A DNA stretch of 26,295 bases from Bacteroidales bacterium (GTDB taxonomy: Bacteria; Bacteroidota; Bacteroidia; Bacteroidales; Muribaculaceae). The translations under genes and the position numbers were made by a program. Below, piece by piece: positions 1 through 8,137 of the stretch. The stretch is taken from assembly GCA_900769345.1 (NCBI GenBank), contig CAAGGJ010000007.1, positions 1 to 26,295 on the forward strand, read 5' to 3'. Positions within the stretch are counted from its first letter, which is position 1, and every line of letters begins with the position of its first letter. The notes below the pieces were generated by a model that was not told the DNA's origin, did no database searches, and saw only the letters and a list, made by a program, of their open reading frames with translations.

Positions 1-198
1 ACTTTGATGCTCTTTGCCATCTCATCCTCACACTTTAGCCTTATATCAAGTTTCTGTCCGTTGGGTCAGATGTTTGCCGCTGACTTCTTTCAGATTCCAT
101 CTCGCGATGGACACCCTTGTCTCTCTGGCTGGACGATTCCCACTACCAGGGCTCGTTAGGGACTTACACCCGTTAGATGATACACATGCTGGTAAAAC
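1..198 (-). mobile_element. Group II intron, class IIC-like, 5' part (domain I), cut by window edge
   Basis: Read on the minus strand, this stretch carries the conserved 5' RNA of bacterial group II introns. GGGTGTAAGTCCC lies near 160-172. Further on come AAGGGTGTCC, then ATGGAATCTGAAAGAAG, GCGGCAAAC and finally ACAGAAACTTGATATAAGG. This order and wording match, from memory, domain I of IIC introns such as B.h.I1 of Bacillus halodurans. The reverse transcriptase ORF would lie to the left, outside the window. The intron points the same way as the TPR gene and begins right after that gene's terminator hairpin, the known target preference of class IIC. Aligned to B.h.I1, the first base falls at about 198, but the expected GUGYG start is not seen there. 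The open frame on the plus strand across this RNA is spurious. Confidence 0.82.
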
Positions 199-232
199 AA
201 AGCGATGGTTCTCAGTCAAGAGCCATCGCTTT
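194..232 (-). terminator. Rho-independent terminator of the TPR gene
   Basis: The arms at 223-232 and 199-208 are a perfect 10-bp inverted repeat (AAAGCGATGG/CCATCGCTTT on the minus strand), with three further CTC/GAG pairs inside. A T-rich GTTTT follows on the minus strand. It lies 23 nt behind the stop codon of the TPR gene and is also the hairpin beside which the group II intron sits. Confidence 0.85.
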
Positions 233-255
233 TGTTATTGTTGTTCGTCGGTGTA

Positions 256-2304
256 TTACCGCTGCATACGCTTGAGCACATTATACGAAGGCAAAATGCC
301 AAGTTCGCCCGCCTTACTCAAGTCGGCAAGACCTTTTTCCTTGTTGCCCAAACGCAAATACACCAAACCGCGATTGTAGTATGCCTCACCAAAGTCGGGT
401 TTCGCCTCTATGGCATTACTATAAGCGCTCACGGCTGCCGTATTGTCTTGCATCAGCATATACACATAACCTTTGTCGTACATGGCATACACATTTTTCG
501 GCGAATATTTGAGAACGAGGTCGAGGTCGGCTATAATTTCACCTAAGGCTATAACATCTTTACGCCCGGCGAGCATAGCCATATTCTTGGCATCGGCATT
601 CTTAGTGGGAGCATCGGCTGTAGTCGTCGACATGCTCTGCATCGTGTGCTGCACATATCGTGCATAAGCTCGAGCAAAATATGCCAATGCAAACTTCTCG
701 CTCATTTCTATAGCTTTATCGAGGTCGGAAATCGCCGCTTCGGGATTCTTTACCATCAAGAAATCTATAGCGCGAGCAAAGTAGTCGGCCGAACGCGGCT
801 CGGATGCAGCAAGAAGACCGGTGTAATACTCTATCGAGCTGAAGTGCTTGTCGATGTCCTGTTCTTGCAGGTGCGCAGTGGCATTGGTAAGTACCAGAGT
901 AAACGGCAACAAGCGGCTCTCATTAATTTCAGTGAGTTCTTTCACATAATTTGTGGTCTCACGCAGCTTGTTGTTAACATCGTAATACGAGAGGAAGAAC
1001 ATCGGCTCGGGGTCGATTTGAAAATTTCGGTCTTGCACTCGGCCGCGGCTCTTATTCTCATATTTCGGAGTGATTTTGCTATCGGTCTCTACGGTGAGCA
1101 GTGTGTTAAATTTATTCATCACAGCCGATTCGCTTTCCACTTCTTGCTCAGCCTTATTTTCGTCTTTTTCCGGGTCATACTCCTCGATGCGTTTCTTCTG
1201 TTTCTGCAATTCTCGCGAGCGATTATAGTCGCGTTCACCACCTGCCATATCGCCCATGCGGCGTTTGCACTCGCTTCGGGCAAACAGTCCGGCTTCGAAG
1301 TCGGGATATTTATCAAGCACGGCATCGTAGTCGGGTATTGCCTTGTCGTACTGACCGGTTTTGGCATAAAGCAAAGCACGATTATAGCGGGCCAGGAAGT
1401 TATTGGGATCGCTATTGAGCACATAAGTGAAGTCCTTGATGGCTTTATCGTTTTCACTCACTTCCACATTAAGCAAACCGCGATTGAAGTGCGCTGCCAC
1501 GCTCGTTGGGTCGAGTTCGAGTGCATAATCGTAGTCAGCCATCGCCCCGAAATAGTCATCGAGGTTATATTTCATAAATGCGCGATTGATGAAATATCCG
1601 GCAAAATGCGGTTCGAGCTTTATCGCCTCATTCATATCGGCAAGTGCCGCATTATAGTCCTTCTGATGGCTCATTTCTATCTGTGATCGTATCACATAAG
1701 CCGATGCCAAACCCTTGGTGAGCGAAATACACTTGTTCACATCATCGAGTGCGCGAAGGGTGTCACCTTTAGCCATCATCAGTTGTGCTCGTGCCAGATA
1801 ACCTCTATCGTAATTGGGGTAAAGTTTCAGCAATTTGTAATACGTAGCTTCGGAGCCATCATAGTCCTTGAGGTCTTCTTGGCAAATTGCCTTATTCACC
1901 ATAAAAACCTTTTCCTCGGGCATATATTTCAATCCCATATCGTAGTCGGCTATGGCTTCACGATTTTTCTTCAATGTTTGGCGAGCTATGCCTCGCACTT
2001 GATAGGCATCTACTATAAACGGATTGATTTCCAATGCCTTGTCGCAGTCAGCCTCCGCCCCACTATAGTCATCGAGGTTGATTTTTGCCACAGCACGATA
2101 GAAATATGGCTCGGCAAGATATGGCTTTGCCTTTATCACTTGGTTGAAATATTGTATCGACAGCACATAGTCCTCAAAATATAGTGCGTTACGCCCTATA
2201 TTGAGCATCTGTTCGGTATTTATCTGAGCCTCCACGCGCACCATTGCCGACAGCAATGCCGCCATTATTATCATCCTCTTTATTGCGTATTCTATTCGTC
2301 GCAT
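256..2304 (-). CDS. Secreted tetratricopeptide-repeat protein
   Basis: This 682-residue protein begins with an N-terminal hydrophobic segment and a probable signal peptide ending near residue 26 (VEAQ). TPR units run from about residue 30 to 370, each with the usual pattern of small residues and a D-Y-A-A-L-like second helix, for example around 78-95, 215-232 and 250-267. A charged linker (about 368-395) and a non-repeat segment (about 396-470) come next. A second TPR block fills roughly 480-680. TPR arrays are protein-binding scaffolds, so this is likely a periplasmic or envelope scaffold; no enzyme motif is visible. The gene stands alone, divergent from the META-domain gene, with its own terminator and a possible -7 box at 2346-2353. 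Its partner cannot be told from sequence. Confidence 0.9.
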   Translation of the reverse strand: MRRIEYAIKRMIIMAALLSAMVRVEAQINTEQMLNIGRNALYFEDYVLSIQYFNQVIKAKPYLAEPYFYRAVAKINLDDYSGAEADCDKALEINPFIVDAYQVRGIARQTLKKNREAIADYDMGLKYMPEEKVFMVNKAICQEDLKDYDGSEATYYKLLKLYPNYDRGYLARAQLMMAKGDTLRALDDVNKCISLTKGLASAYVIRSQIEMSHQKDYNAALADMNEAIKLEPHFAGYFINRAFMKYNLDDYFGAMADYDYALELDPTSVAAHFNRGLLNVEVSENDKAIKDFTYVLNSDPNNFLARYNRALLYAKTGQYDKAIPDYDAVLDKYPDFEAGLFARSECKRRMGDMAGGERDYNRSRELQKQKKRIEEYDPEKDENKAEQEVESESAVMNKFNTLLTVETDSKITPKYENKSRGRVQDRNFQIDPEPMFFLSYYDVNNKLRETTNYVKELTEINESRLLPFTLVLTNATAHLQEQDIDKHFSSIEYYTGLLAASEPRSADYFARAIDFLMVKNPEAAISDLDKAIEMSEKFALAYFARAYARYVQHTMQSMSTTTADAPTKNADAKNMAMLAGRKDVIALGEIIADLDLVLKYSPKNVYAMYDKGYVYMLMQDNTAAVSAYSNAIEAKPDFGEAYYNRGLVYLRLGNKEKGLADLSKAGELGILPSYNVLKRMQR

Positions 2305-2345
2305 TAATTTATCTCATTATTGATGTCAGCTTATTATTTATTTTG

Positions 2346-2353
2346 CAAAGATA
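2346..2353 (-). promoter_or_regulatory. Probable -7 box for the TPR gene
   Basis: The minus strand reads TATCTTTG, a full match to the Bacteroidetes TAnnTTTG box, about 42 nt before the start codon. No clear TTTG is seen at the expected -33 distance. Confidence 0.5.
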
Positions 2354-2511
2354 TTGCTTTAAGCCCACCCACTATGCCTCATTGGCTTACCTTTAATAAA
2401 GTTTAACTACCATATTGTCGCAAAAAAGCCTTCTTGACCTCGTTTCATACCCAAAAAGTGAAAAAAAATGGCGAAATTTGACGTTTGAAATATCACCTAT
2501 TAATTATTGAA

Positions 2512-3390
2512 ATGAACAAAACCGCTATTATATCAGCTTTTCTATGCCTGGCTATGGTCCCTACTATGGCTTCGGCAGGCATTTTCGGCTCAAAAAAGAA
2601 ATCTCAAAAACGCAAAACTAAAGAACCCGTAGAGCAGGTGCAAGCGCCAAAACCTAAGGAGGATGCTCCCAAAACTTTCACGCTTACCGACCCCCAAAAG
2701 CAACTCTCGGGCGAATGGACTATAATTAGGCTAAAAAATAAGAAAGTAGTTACCGAAGAACGCCCGTTTCTCAATTTCGAAATCCGAAGCTGCCGCCTCT
2801 ACGGCAACAACGGTTGCAATGTGATCAACGCATCGTTCCGCCTCGACGGCAACAACATATCATTCGCCGACATTGCCACCACAAGTCGCGAATGTAGCCA
2901 CAGTTCGAACAGCCGTGGCATTCTCAAAGCACTCACCGAAGTGCATAGCCTCTCCATAGAGGAAAAAGACGGCCTGGAATACCTTCATCTTCTAAATAAA
3001 AGTTCGCACAATATGATTACCTTGGTGCGCAAAAACTATGACTCAATTTGCGGAGCATGGACTGTGACCGACATCGAAGGCGAGCCTACACTTACGCAAG
3101 AATTACGCATCGTTATCGATACCGACCAACTTAAAGTGCACGGCAACACCGGCTGCAACGTGATTAATGGCGACATTGTGCTCGATTACGACCGCAATAA
3201 CGGCATACAGTTTGAAAACATCATATCTACCCGAAAAATGGGTCTCAACATCAATCGCGAAACTGCCCTTCTGATTGCGCTCGAAGAAACGGTGGCAATG
3301 CGCCATTCAAGCAAGAATAGCATCGAACTAATCGACAAAAAAGGCAATGTGGTGGCGAAGTTATCACGCCTTGAATTGACAAAAAAATAA
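2512..3390 (+). CDS. Exported protein with two META (HslJ-like) domains
   Basis: The start is placed at the ATG at 2512, because an upstream TTG at 2485 would put nine polar residues before a clean signal peptide (residues 1 to about 22, ending MASAG). A Lys-rich linker (27-55) follows. There are two META domains at about 66-173 and 180-289. Each has the domain's signature: a GxW near its start (SGEWT, CGAWT) and GNxGCNVIN in the middle (98-106 and 211-219). META domains occur in E. coli HslJ, linked to novobiocin resistance and heat shock, and in many Bacteroidetes envelope proteins of unknown role. The two halves look like an old internal duplication. It is monocistronic as far as can be seen, and the molecular function is unknown. 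Confidence 0.88.
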   Translation: MNKTAIISAFLCLAMVPTMASAGIFGSKKKSQKRKTKEPVEQVQAPKPKEDAPKTFTLTDPQKQLSGEWTIIRLKNKKVVTEERPFLNFEIRSCRLYGNNGCNVINASFRLDGNNISFADIATTSRECSHSSNSRGILKALTEVHSLSIEEKDGLEYLHLLNKSSHNMITLVRKNYDSICGAWTVTDIEGEPTLTQELRIVIDTDQLKVHGNTGCNVINGDIVLDYDRNNGIQFENIISTRKMGLNINRETALLIALEETVAMRHSSKNSIELIDKKGNVVAKLSRLELTKK

Positions 3391-3517
3391 CATTATTATA
3401 TATTATCTCGCACACACCTGGAGCCAAAGGATCTGCTCTGGCGCGAATAAGGCGACAGCATGTATAATGACAGCTACAATTAAAAATGCAGCATCATGAA
3501 CGAAAAATTTTGTAGGT

Positions 3518-3553
3518 TTTGAAATGTGAATTTCAATAATTTCATTATTTTTG
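3518..3553 (+). promoter_or_regulatory. Candidate promoter with overlapping dyad, upstream of the ccs-peroxidase operon
   Basis: A -7 box TATTTTTG lies at 3546-3553 and a TTTG at 3518-3521, with a spacing of 24 nt, somewhat longer than the usual 19-21. Across the -33 region lies a perfect dyad TTGAAAT-GTGA-ATTTCAA (3519-3536), placed where a regulator would act. The leader to the ATG at 3677 would be about 117 nt. This is a reading by eye. Confidence 0.42.
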
Positions 3554-3676
3554 TAACATCTTTCTGGCAAGTGGCGGCTAATCAAGACGCAAATGCCGTG
3601 AAAGATAGATGCGAAAGATATAATTTACTTTTAATGCTGTTGTGGCAGATGCTTCGAGCATGATGAAACTCTACCT

Positions 3677-4501
3677 ATGAAATGGCTATCGGCTTACATA
3701 TTGGCGTTGGTGGCGCTGCAATTGATGTTTGGCAACATCAACGTTGAGTTTTTTTCATTTCCCATAGGGCTTATGCTTGGCGTGGCGGGCGTTGCGCTGC
3801 TCTACGTTTTGCACCGCGAGTGCGGCAATAGCAAGATTTTGGCAGAGTTGCGGTCGGCGCGCATGGCGTATGTGTTGCTGGCGTTGGTGGCGTGCTGCCT
3901 TGTGGCAGGAGGCGCAGTGCCGGCGTTTGCCCATTTTACCACAAGTGTACCTTTTGTTGGCTTGCTCGTGGCACTGCTTGCTCACCTTGCGTTGGTGATG
4001 ATGCACCGCCTACGCAAGTTCTCGTTTAGGCGCGATGGAGCGTTTGCCTGTGTCCATATGGGCATCTGGCTTGCTTTGTTCAGCGCTATGGCTGGCGCTG
4101 CCGACACTACTCGACTGCATGCAGTGCTTGCCGTTGATGAAGATGTTTCTACGGCTTACGACGAAAATGGATGCATGTTGCCGATGGGCCACACTATGCG
4201 TCTGCAGCGATTTGCCATTGAGCGCAATCCGGTCAACAACACCGTCGTGCAGTTCCGGGCATGGCTGCTTGTCGATGGTGAGCAGTGTGAATTAGCAGTT
4301 AACAGCCCGCACGCAGTGAGCTTAGGCGAAGACGTTTACCTAATGAGCTATCATCTCAACAGTCAAGGCACCGACGTGCGCGACTGCGTGATTCAGATAG
4401 TGCGCGAGCCATGGAAATACGTCACGCTTATGGGCATAATAATGCTGCTTTTAGGCGTGGCTTGGAGTGTTAAAACCATAAAAGTGGAGGGCAAGATATG
4501 A
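3677..4501 (+). CDS. ResB/CcsB-like cytochrome c biogenesis protein (short form)
   Basis: This is an integral membrane protein of 274 residues. Hydrophobic segments lie at about 4-20, 26-46, 63-83, 93-110, 123-141 (with His127) and 249-267. A soluble, probably periplasmic, domain lies between the last two (142-247). The ending, with EPWKYVTLMG before the last membrane span, resembles the end of ResB proteins. The next gene is ccsA, overlapping by ATGA. Together ResB and CcsA form the System II haem exporter and ligase that attaches haem to CxxCH motifs of exported cytochromes. It is clearly shorter than typical ResB proteins of 400 or more residues, so the periplasmic domain is reduced. The assignment rests on membrane layout, the C-terminal motif and its neighbour. 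Confidence 0.75.
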   Translation: MKWLSAYILALVALQLMFGNINVEFFSFPIGLMLGVAGVALLYVLHRECGNSKILAELRSARMAYVLLALVACCLVAGGAVPAFAHFTTSVPFVGLLVALLAHLALVMMHRLRKFSFRRDGAFACVHMGIWLALFSAMAGAADTTRLHAVLAVDEDVSTAYDENGCMLPMGHTMRLQRFAIERNPVNNTVVQFRAWLLVDGEQCELAVNSPHAVSLGEDVYLMSYHLNSQGTDVRDCVIQIVREPWKYVTLMGIIMLLLGVAWSVKTIKVEGKI

Positions 4502-5286
4502 TTACGTGGAGCGTGTTTGTGCCGTTTTCGGCTGTTGCTGTGTTGCTGTGGCTTGCAGGAGCTGTGGCGGCATTGCGCAGTAAGTCGGCATACAGCAGCA
4601 AACCGAGCATAGTCCTCACTGCGCTGGGGTTAATTGTGTATATTGCCTTTGTTGCAGGATTGTGGCTAAGTTTGAACAGGCCTCCTCTGCGCACGCTTGG
4701 CGAGACTCGCCTATGGTATTCGCTGTTTATGATTGCTTCGGGGTGGATTGTGTATGTGCGGTGGCACTATCGATGGCTACCCATGTTTTCGCTTGTGGTG
4801 GCAACGGTGTTTGTGGTGATAAACATCTGCCGACCCGACACTCACGACCAAAGCCTGATGCCGGCGTTGCAAAGCGCATGGTTTGTGCCGCATGTCACTG
4901 TGTATATGTTCTCATATAGTTTGTTTGGATGTGCCTTTATGCTTGCCGTGGCTGGCTTATGGCGCAAGAGCGGCAGCTACCTTGTCACTACCGACAGCCT
5001 GGTGAAGATAGGCATGGCATTCCTAACGTTTGGCATGCTATCGGGCTGCATTTGGGCTAAGCAGGCGTGGGGCAACTATTGGACGTGGGACCCTAAAGAG
5101 ACTTGGGCAGCGGCAACATGGTGCGCCTATCTTGTGTATGTGCACAGGAGGCTGCAAGGCGGCCGACGCGAACACGATGCAGTGGCGTATGTGTGGCTAA
5201 TAATAGGTTTCGTTCTGCTGCAGATGTGCTGGTACGGCGTGAACTTGCTACCTTGGGCATCGCAGAGCCTGCATAGTTATAGTTAA
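4498..5286 (+). CDS. ccsA: Cytochrome c assembly protein CcsA (System II haem handling)
   Basis: This 262-residue multi-span membrane protein carries the tryptophan-rich haem-handling motif WGNYWTWDPKETW at 191-203, diagnostic for the CcsA/CcmC/CcmF family. His132 (PHVTVYMFSY) and His259 near the C-terminus (GVNLLPW...LHSY) match the conserved external histidines thought to hold haem. Its start codon overlaps the stop of the ResB-like gene (ATGA), showing translational coupling. With its partner it carries haem across the inner membrane and ligates it to apocytochromes. The haem peroxidase gene 49 nt downstream is the obvious client. Confidence 0.93.
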   Translation: MITWSVFVPFSAVAVLLWLAGAVAALRSKSAYSSKPSIVLTALGLIVYIAFVAGLWLSLNRPPLRTLGETRLWYSLFMIASGWIVYVRWHYRWLPMFSLVVATVFVVINICRPDTHDQSLMPALQSAWFVPHVTVYMFSYSLFGCAFMLAVAGLWRKSGSYLVTTDSLVKIGMAFLTFGMLSGCIWAKQAWGNYWTWDPKETWAAATWCAYLVYVHRRLQGGRREHDAVAYVWLIIGFVLLQMCWYGVNLLPWASQSLHSYS

Positions 5287-5335
5287 TTGAGAGAGATTAA
5301 ACCTTAAATAATAAACTTAAACAACAAAGTCGTTT

Positions 5336-6730
5336 ATGAAAAAGTCAAGTAAAATCATCCTGGTCGGTGCTTTGGCAATAGCGGCGTTAGCGATAGTTTA
5401 TCGCGCCGTTAACCGCACTCCCGACCTGTCGTTGCCTGCCAACGAGCAGATAACGCAAATCTTGAATGACGCCGGATGTGCATTCTGTCACACTGCTAAT
5501 CCCGACTTGCCATTCTACGCCTCTTGGCCAGTGGCAAGCAGTATGATTGATGCCCACGTAGGCGAAGGTTATAAGATGTTCGACATCGAACCTATGATGA
5601 CAGCTATCGCTGAAGGCAAGGCTGTGGGCGAAGTAGATCTTGCCAAGGTTGAGAAGTGCATTGCCGATGGCACTATGCCACTGGCATCGTATTATCTGGC
5701 TCACTGGGGATCTTCGCTCACATCGTCGAAAACCGAGATGGCATTGGAATGGGTTAAGGCACATCGCCAGCAATTCTATCCTAATGAACTCGCTGCTGAT
5801 GAGTTCAAGAACGAACCTGTTCGTCCAATTCCAGATTCAGTAGCCGTAGATCCTGCTAAGGTGCTGCTGGGCAAAGCGTTGTATCACGACACTCGTCTCT
5901 CGGGCGATAACACCATTTCGTGCGCTTCGTGCCATGCCATCGAAACAGCTGGCGTTGACAACCATCAATTCTCCGATGGTATTGGCGGCCAGTTTGGCGG
6001 CATCAATGCTCCAACGTCGTATAATGCTGTGTTCAACTTCGTACAGTTCTGGGATGGTCGTGCAGCTACACTTGCTGAACAAGCAGCCGGTCCTCCATTG
6101 AACCCAGTAGAGATGGGATCAAAGTCGTTTGAAGAAATTTCGGAGCGCTTGGCAGCCGATGCTGAGTTTGCAAAGAGCTTCCTCGCAGTTTATCCTGAAG
6201 GATTCAACCAAAACACCATCACCGATGCCATCGCCGAGTATGAAAAGACTCTGCTCACCCCAAATTGCCCATTCGACCGTTATCTAAAGGGCGAAAAAGA
6301 TGCCATCAGCGCCGAGCAAATTGAAGGTTACGCATTGTTCAAGGACTACAAGTGCGCTACTTGCCACACTGGTGTGATTATGGGTGGACAATCGTATGAA
6401 CTTATGGGTCAGCGCGACAATTATTTCAAGGATCGCGAAGTGAATGCTAAGTCGGGACTTACCGACTCCGACAACGGCCGTTGGGCTCAAACCGGAAACG
6501 AGCGCGACCGCTATCGCTTCAAAACCCCAACTCTGCGAAACGTAGCTCTCACTTGGCCTTACTACCACGACGGTAGCGTGCCAACGCTTGAAAAAGCTAT
6601 TGAGATGATGTCGCAATATCAAGTGGGCAGAACAATGTCTGACGAAGAAATTGCTAAGGTGAAAGCATTCCTCGACGCCCTCACAGGTGAATATCAAGGA
6701 AAGACTCTCACCAACATCAACAACAAATAA
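5336..6730 (+). CDS. Three-haem cytochrome c peroxidase (CCP/MauG family with N-terminal haem domain)
   Basis: This 464-residue protein has an N-terminal anchor or signal (about 5-23) and three CxxCH haem sites: 48-52, 196-200 and 340-344. The first lies in an extra N-terminal haem-binding domain (about 30-150, with PDLPFYASWP after the haem). The other two belong to the classical two-haem CCP_MauG fold. TPTLRNV (397-403) followed by YYHDG (409-413) is the family's conserved C-terminal stretch. Such enzymes reduce H2O2 in the periplasm with electrons from the quinol pool or small cytochromes; E. coli YhjA is a comparable three-haem enzyme. It is likely cotranscribed with the ccs genes, because only 49 nt without a visible terminator separate them. 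A strong hairpin ends the unit at 6767-6810. Confidence 0.93.
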   Translation: MKKSSKIILVGALAIAALAIVYRAVNRTPDLSLPANEQITQILNDAGCAFCHTANPDLPFYASWPVASSMIDAHVGEGYKMFDIEPMMTAIAEGKAVGEVDLAKVEKCIADGTMPLASYYLAHWGSSLTSSKTEMALEWVKAHRQQFYPNELAADEFKNEPVRPIPDSVAVDPAKVLLGKALYHDTRLSGDNTISCASCHAIETAGVDNHQFSDGIGGQFGGINAPTSYNAVFNFVQFWDGRAATLAEQAAGPPLNPVEMGSKSFEEISERLAADAEFAKSFLAVYPEGFNQNTITDAIAEYEKTLLTPNCPFDRYLKGEKDAISAEQIEGYALFKDYKCATCHTGVIMGGQSYELMGQRDNYFKDREVNAKSGLTDSDNGRWAQTGNERDRYRFKTPTLRNVALTWPYYHDGSVPTLEKAIEMMSQYQVGRTMSDEEIAKVKAFLDALTGEYQGKTLTNINNK

Positions 6731-6766
6731 ACATTCTCATAGGCTGTAAGCCTAATGAACTACAAT

Positions 6767-6810
6767 TAGAGTGCCGGCGATCGTGTTTGCTTCACGTCGC
6801 CGGCACTCTA
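6767..6810. terminator. Strong hairpin between convergent genes
   Basis: A 14-bp perfect stem (TAGAGTGCCGGCGA at 6767-6780 against 6797-6810) carries a further CGTG/CACG inside and a 7-nt loop. It sits between the 3' ends of the peroxidase gene (plus) and the GH43 gene (minus) and probably serves both. T-rich flanks are present but short. Confidence 0.75.
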
Positions 6811-6899
6811 TCTTTATCGTAATAGCTCACTGGAGCCTTATTTCGACATCGATTTATCTCATCTATGTATTAACCACGTTTCTATTCTATATCTCGGCT

Positions 6900-7892
6900 T
6901 CAATTCTTTATCCTCAGCGTATTGCCCAAATCTTCTAATTCAAATATCTTAGCTCGCTCCTCGCCTGCTGGGGAATTAGGCTGATGCAGCGTTAGGCAAA
7001 GTTTACCGTCGAATGTCTTGAATATCATGGCATGGCCGCCGTGACGATTGAAAATTGGTTCGGGTTGCTGACGCCATGGACCTTTCACTCGTCCTGTAGT
7101 AGATTCTGCCACACCCACGGCATATTGCCCATTGTAGAAACTCGACCAAATCATCAGCAACTTGCCCGTTTTACTGCGATAAAGGAAACATCCATCAGTA
7201 ACATAATAGCGGTCGCCGCTTTTCGTTTCCATCCCTGTTGACCACGGCGCAGCCGAAGCGCAGAACAGTTTTTGAGGTTGCGTAGCGCGTGCTGAGAGGT
7301 CGGGCGTAAGTTCCACAAGATTCATAGCGCCGTCACCAAGTTCTACCCACTCGTGGCAATAAATCATATATGGCCTACCATCTTCCACCCATAGCGTACC
7401 ATCGAGCGCCATCTGGTCGGAAGGCGTAGATGACTCAGTGGATAGCGGTACGAAAGGTCCTTCCGGACTGTCGGCACGGAATATCTGAGTAGCACGCCAT
7501 GTGTATTTAGGCCAGTCTTTTTTCTCTGCCTTCCATTCCACTCCGCTATTGATAGTGGCAAAGAGATAGTATTTTCCTTGGAATAGATGCACTTCTGGCG
7601 CCCACACCACGCCACGACTCCAATTACTTTCGGGTATCACACACACCTGCACCGGATCGCTCCAATGCTGCAAATCCTTGCTCTTATACACCTTCACTCC
7701 GCCTATTTTCTCACCATCGGCGCCAATTGTGGTGCTCGTGGCATACATATAATATATATTATCCTTTTCTACAGGCAAAATATACGGGTCGCGAATAAAT
7801 ATATCCTCCAACTCCTGTTTTGCTTCACTTTGGGCATACAAAGCACCCACGGCAGCTATCGCCATCACTGCTAATGATATCACTCTTTTCAT
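6900..7892 (-). CDS. Secreted glycoside hydrolase family 43
   Basis: This protein of 330 residues has a signal peptide at 1-20 (ends ALYAQ). The five-bladed propeller signatures of GH43 are present: IRDPYI with Asp35 as probable catalytic base, VVWAPEVHLFQGKYYLF (96-112) and LDGTLW with Asp164 as probable pKa modulator. An acidic pair near Glu181/Glu184 (CHEWVEL) is a candidate for the general acid. GH43 enzymes are mostly alpha-L-arabinofuranosidases, arabinanases or beta-xylosidases of plant polysaccharides. No SusC/SusD pair, regulator or other CAZyme lies nearby, so it is a stand-alone gene here. The subfamily and substrate cannot be fixed from reading alone. Confidence 0.88.
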   Translation of the reverse strand: MKRVISLAVMAIAAVGALYAQSEAKQELEDIFIRDPYILPVEKDNIYYMYATSTTIGADGEKIGGVKVYKSKDLQHWSDPVQVCVIPESNWSRGVVWAPEVHLFQGKYYLFATINSGVEWKAEKKDWPKYTWRATQIFRADSPEGPFVPLSTESSTPSDQMALDGTLWVEDGRPYMIYCHEWVELGDGAMNLVELTPDLSARATQPQKLFCASAAPWSTGMETKSGDRYYVTDGCFLYRSKTGKLLMIWSSFYNGQYAVGVAESTTGRVKGPWRQQPEPIFNRHGGHAMIFKTFDGKLCLTLHQPNSPAGEERAKIFELEDLGNTLRIKN

Positions 7893-7930
7893 GTTATTAT
7901 CTCTTTTGATTAATAAATCTTATTGTATTA

Positions 7931-7938
7931 CAAAAATA
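7931..7938 (-). promoter_or_regulatory. Probable -7 box for the GH43 gene
   Basis: The minus strand reads TATTTTTG (TAnnTTTG), 38 nt before the start codon. This gives a leader of about 30 nt. No clear -33 element is visible. Confidence 0.45.
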
Positions 7939-8042
7939 GATTATTTTGCGTATTAATCCTAATGTCGTGAGGCAAGTATTAACTAAAACAACTTAATCTT
8001 CATCATCTTCTTCCATACAGAAAAGTCAGTAAAACCGAATTT

Positions 8043-8078
8043 AAAGACCCGCACTCCGTTATGGGTGTGCGGGTCTTT
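8043..8078 (-). terminator. Terminator of the PRiA4/ORF3-like gene
   Basis: A 12-bp perfect stem AAAGACCCGCAC (8043-8054) pairs with 8067-8078 around a 12-nt loop. It lies 60 nt downstream of the minus-strand gene ending at 8138 and ends in a T-containing run. It also insulates the GH43 gene. Confidence 0.75.
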
Positions 8079-8137
8079 TAGTGATTAATCTTAAAATGTC
8101 AGTTACTAACTTATATCTAAATCAATTTGAGTGTTCA

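Noticed and set aside
14..546. Plus-strand open frames of 121 and 113 codons at the left edge
   Set aside because: They run antisense to the group II intron RNA, across the terminator hairpin and into the 3' end of the TPR gene. Their composition is not that of a Bacteroidales protein.
646..1686. 346-codon plus-strand frame inside the TPR gene
   Set aside because: It is a shadow of the TPR gene on the other strand. The minus-strand protein has clear repeats and a signal peptide, and the plus frame has no recognisable features.
3391..3676. Small gene between the META protein and the ccs operon
   Set aside because: The 60-codon minus-strand frame (3403-3585) overlaps the candidate promoter and has no coding character.
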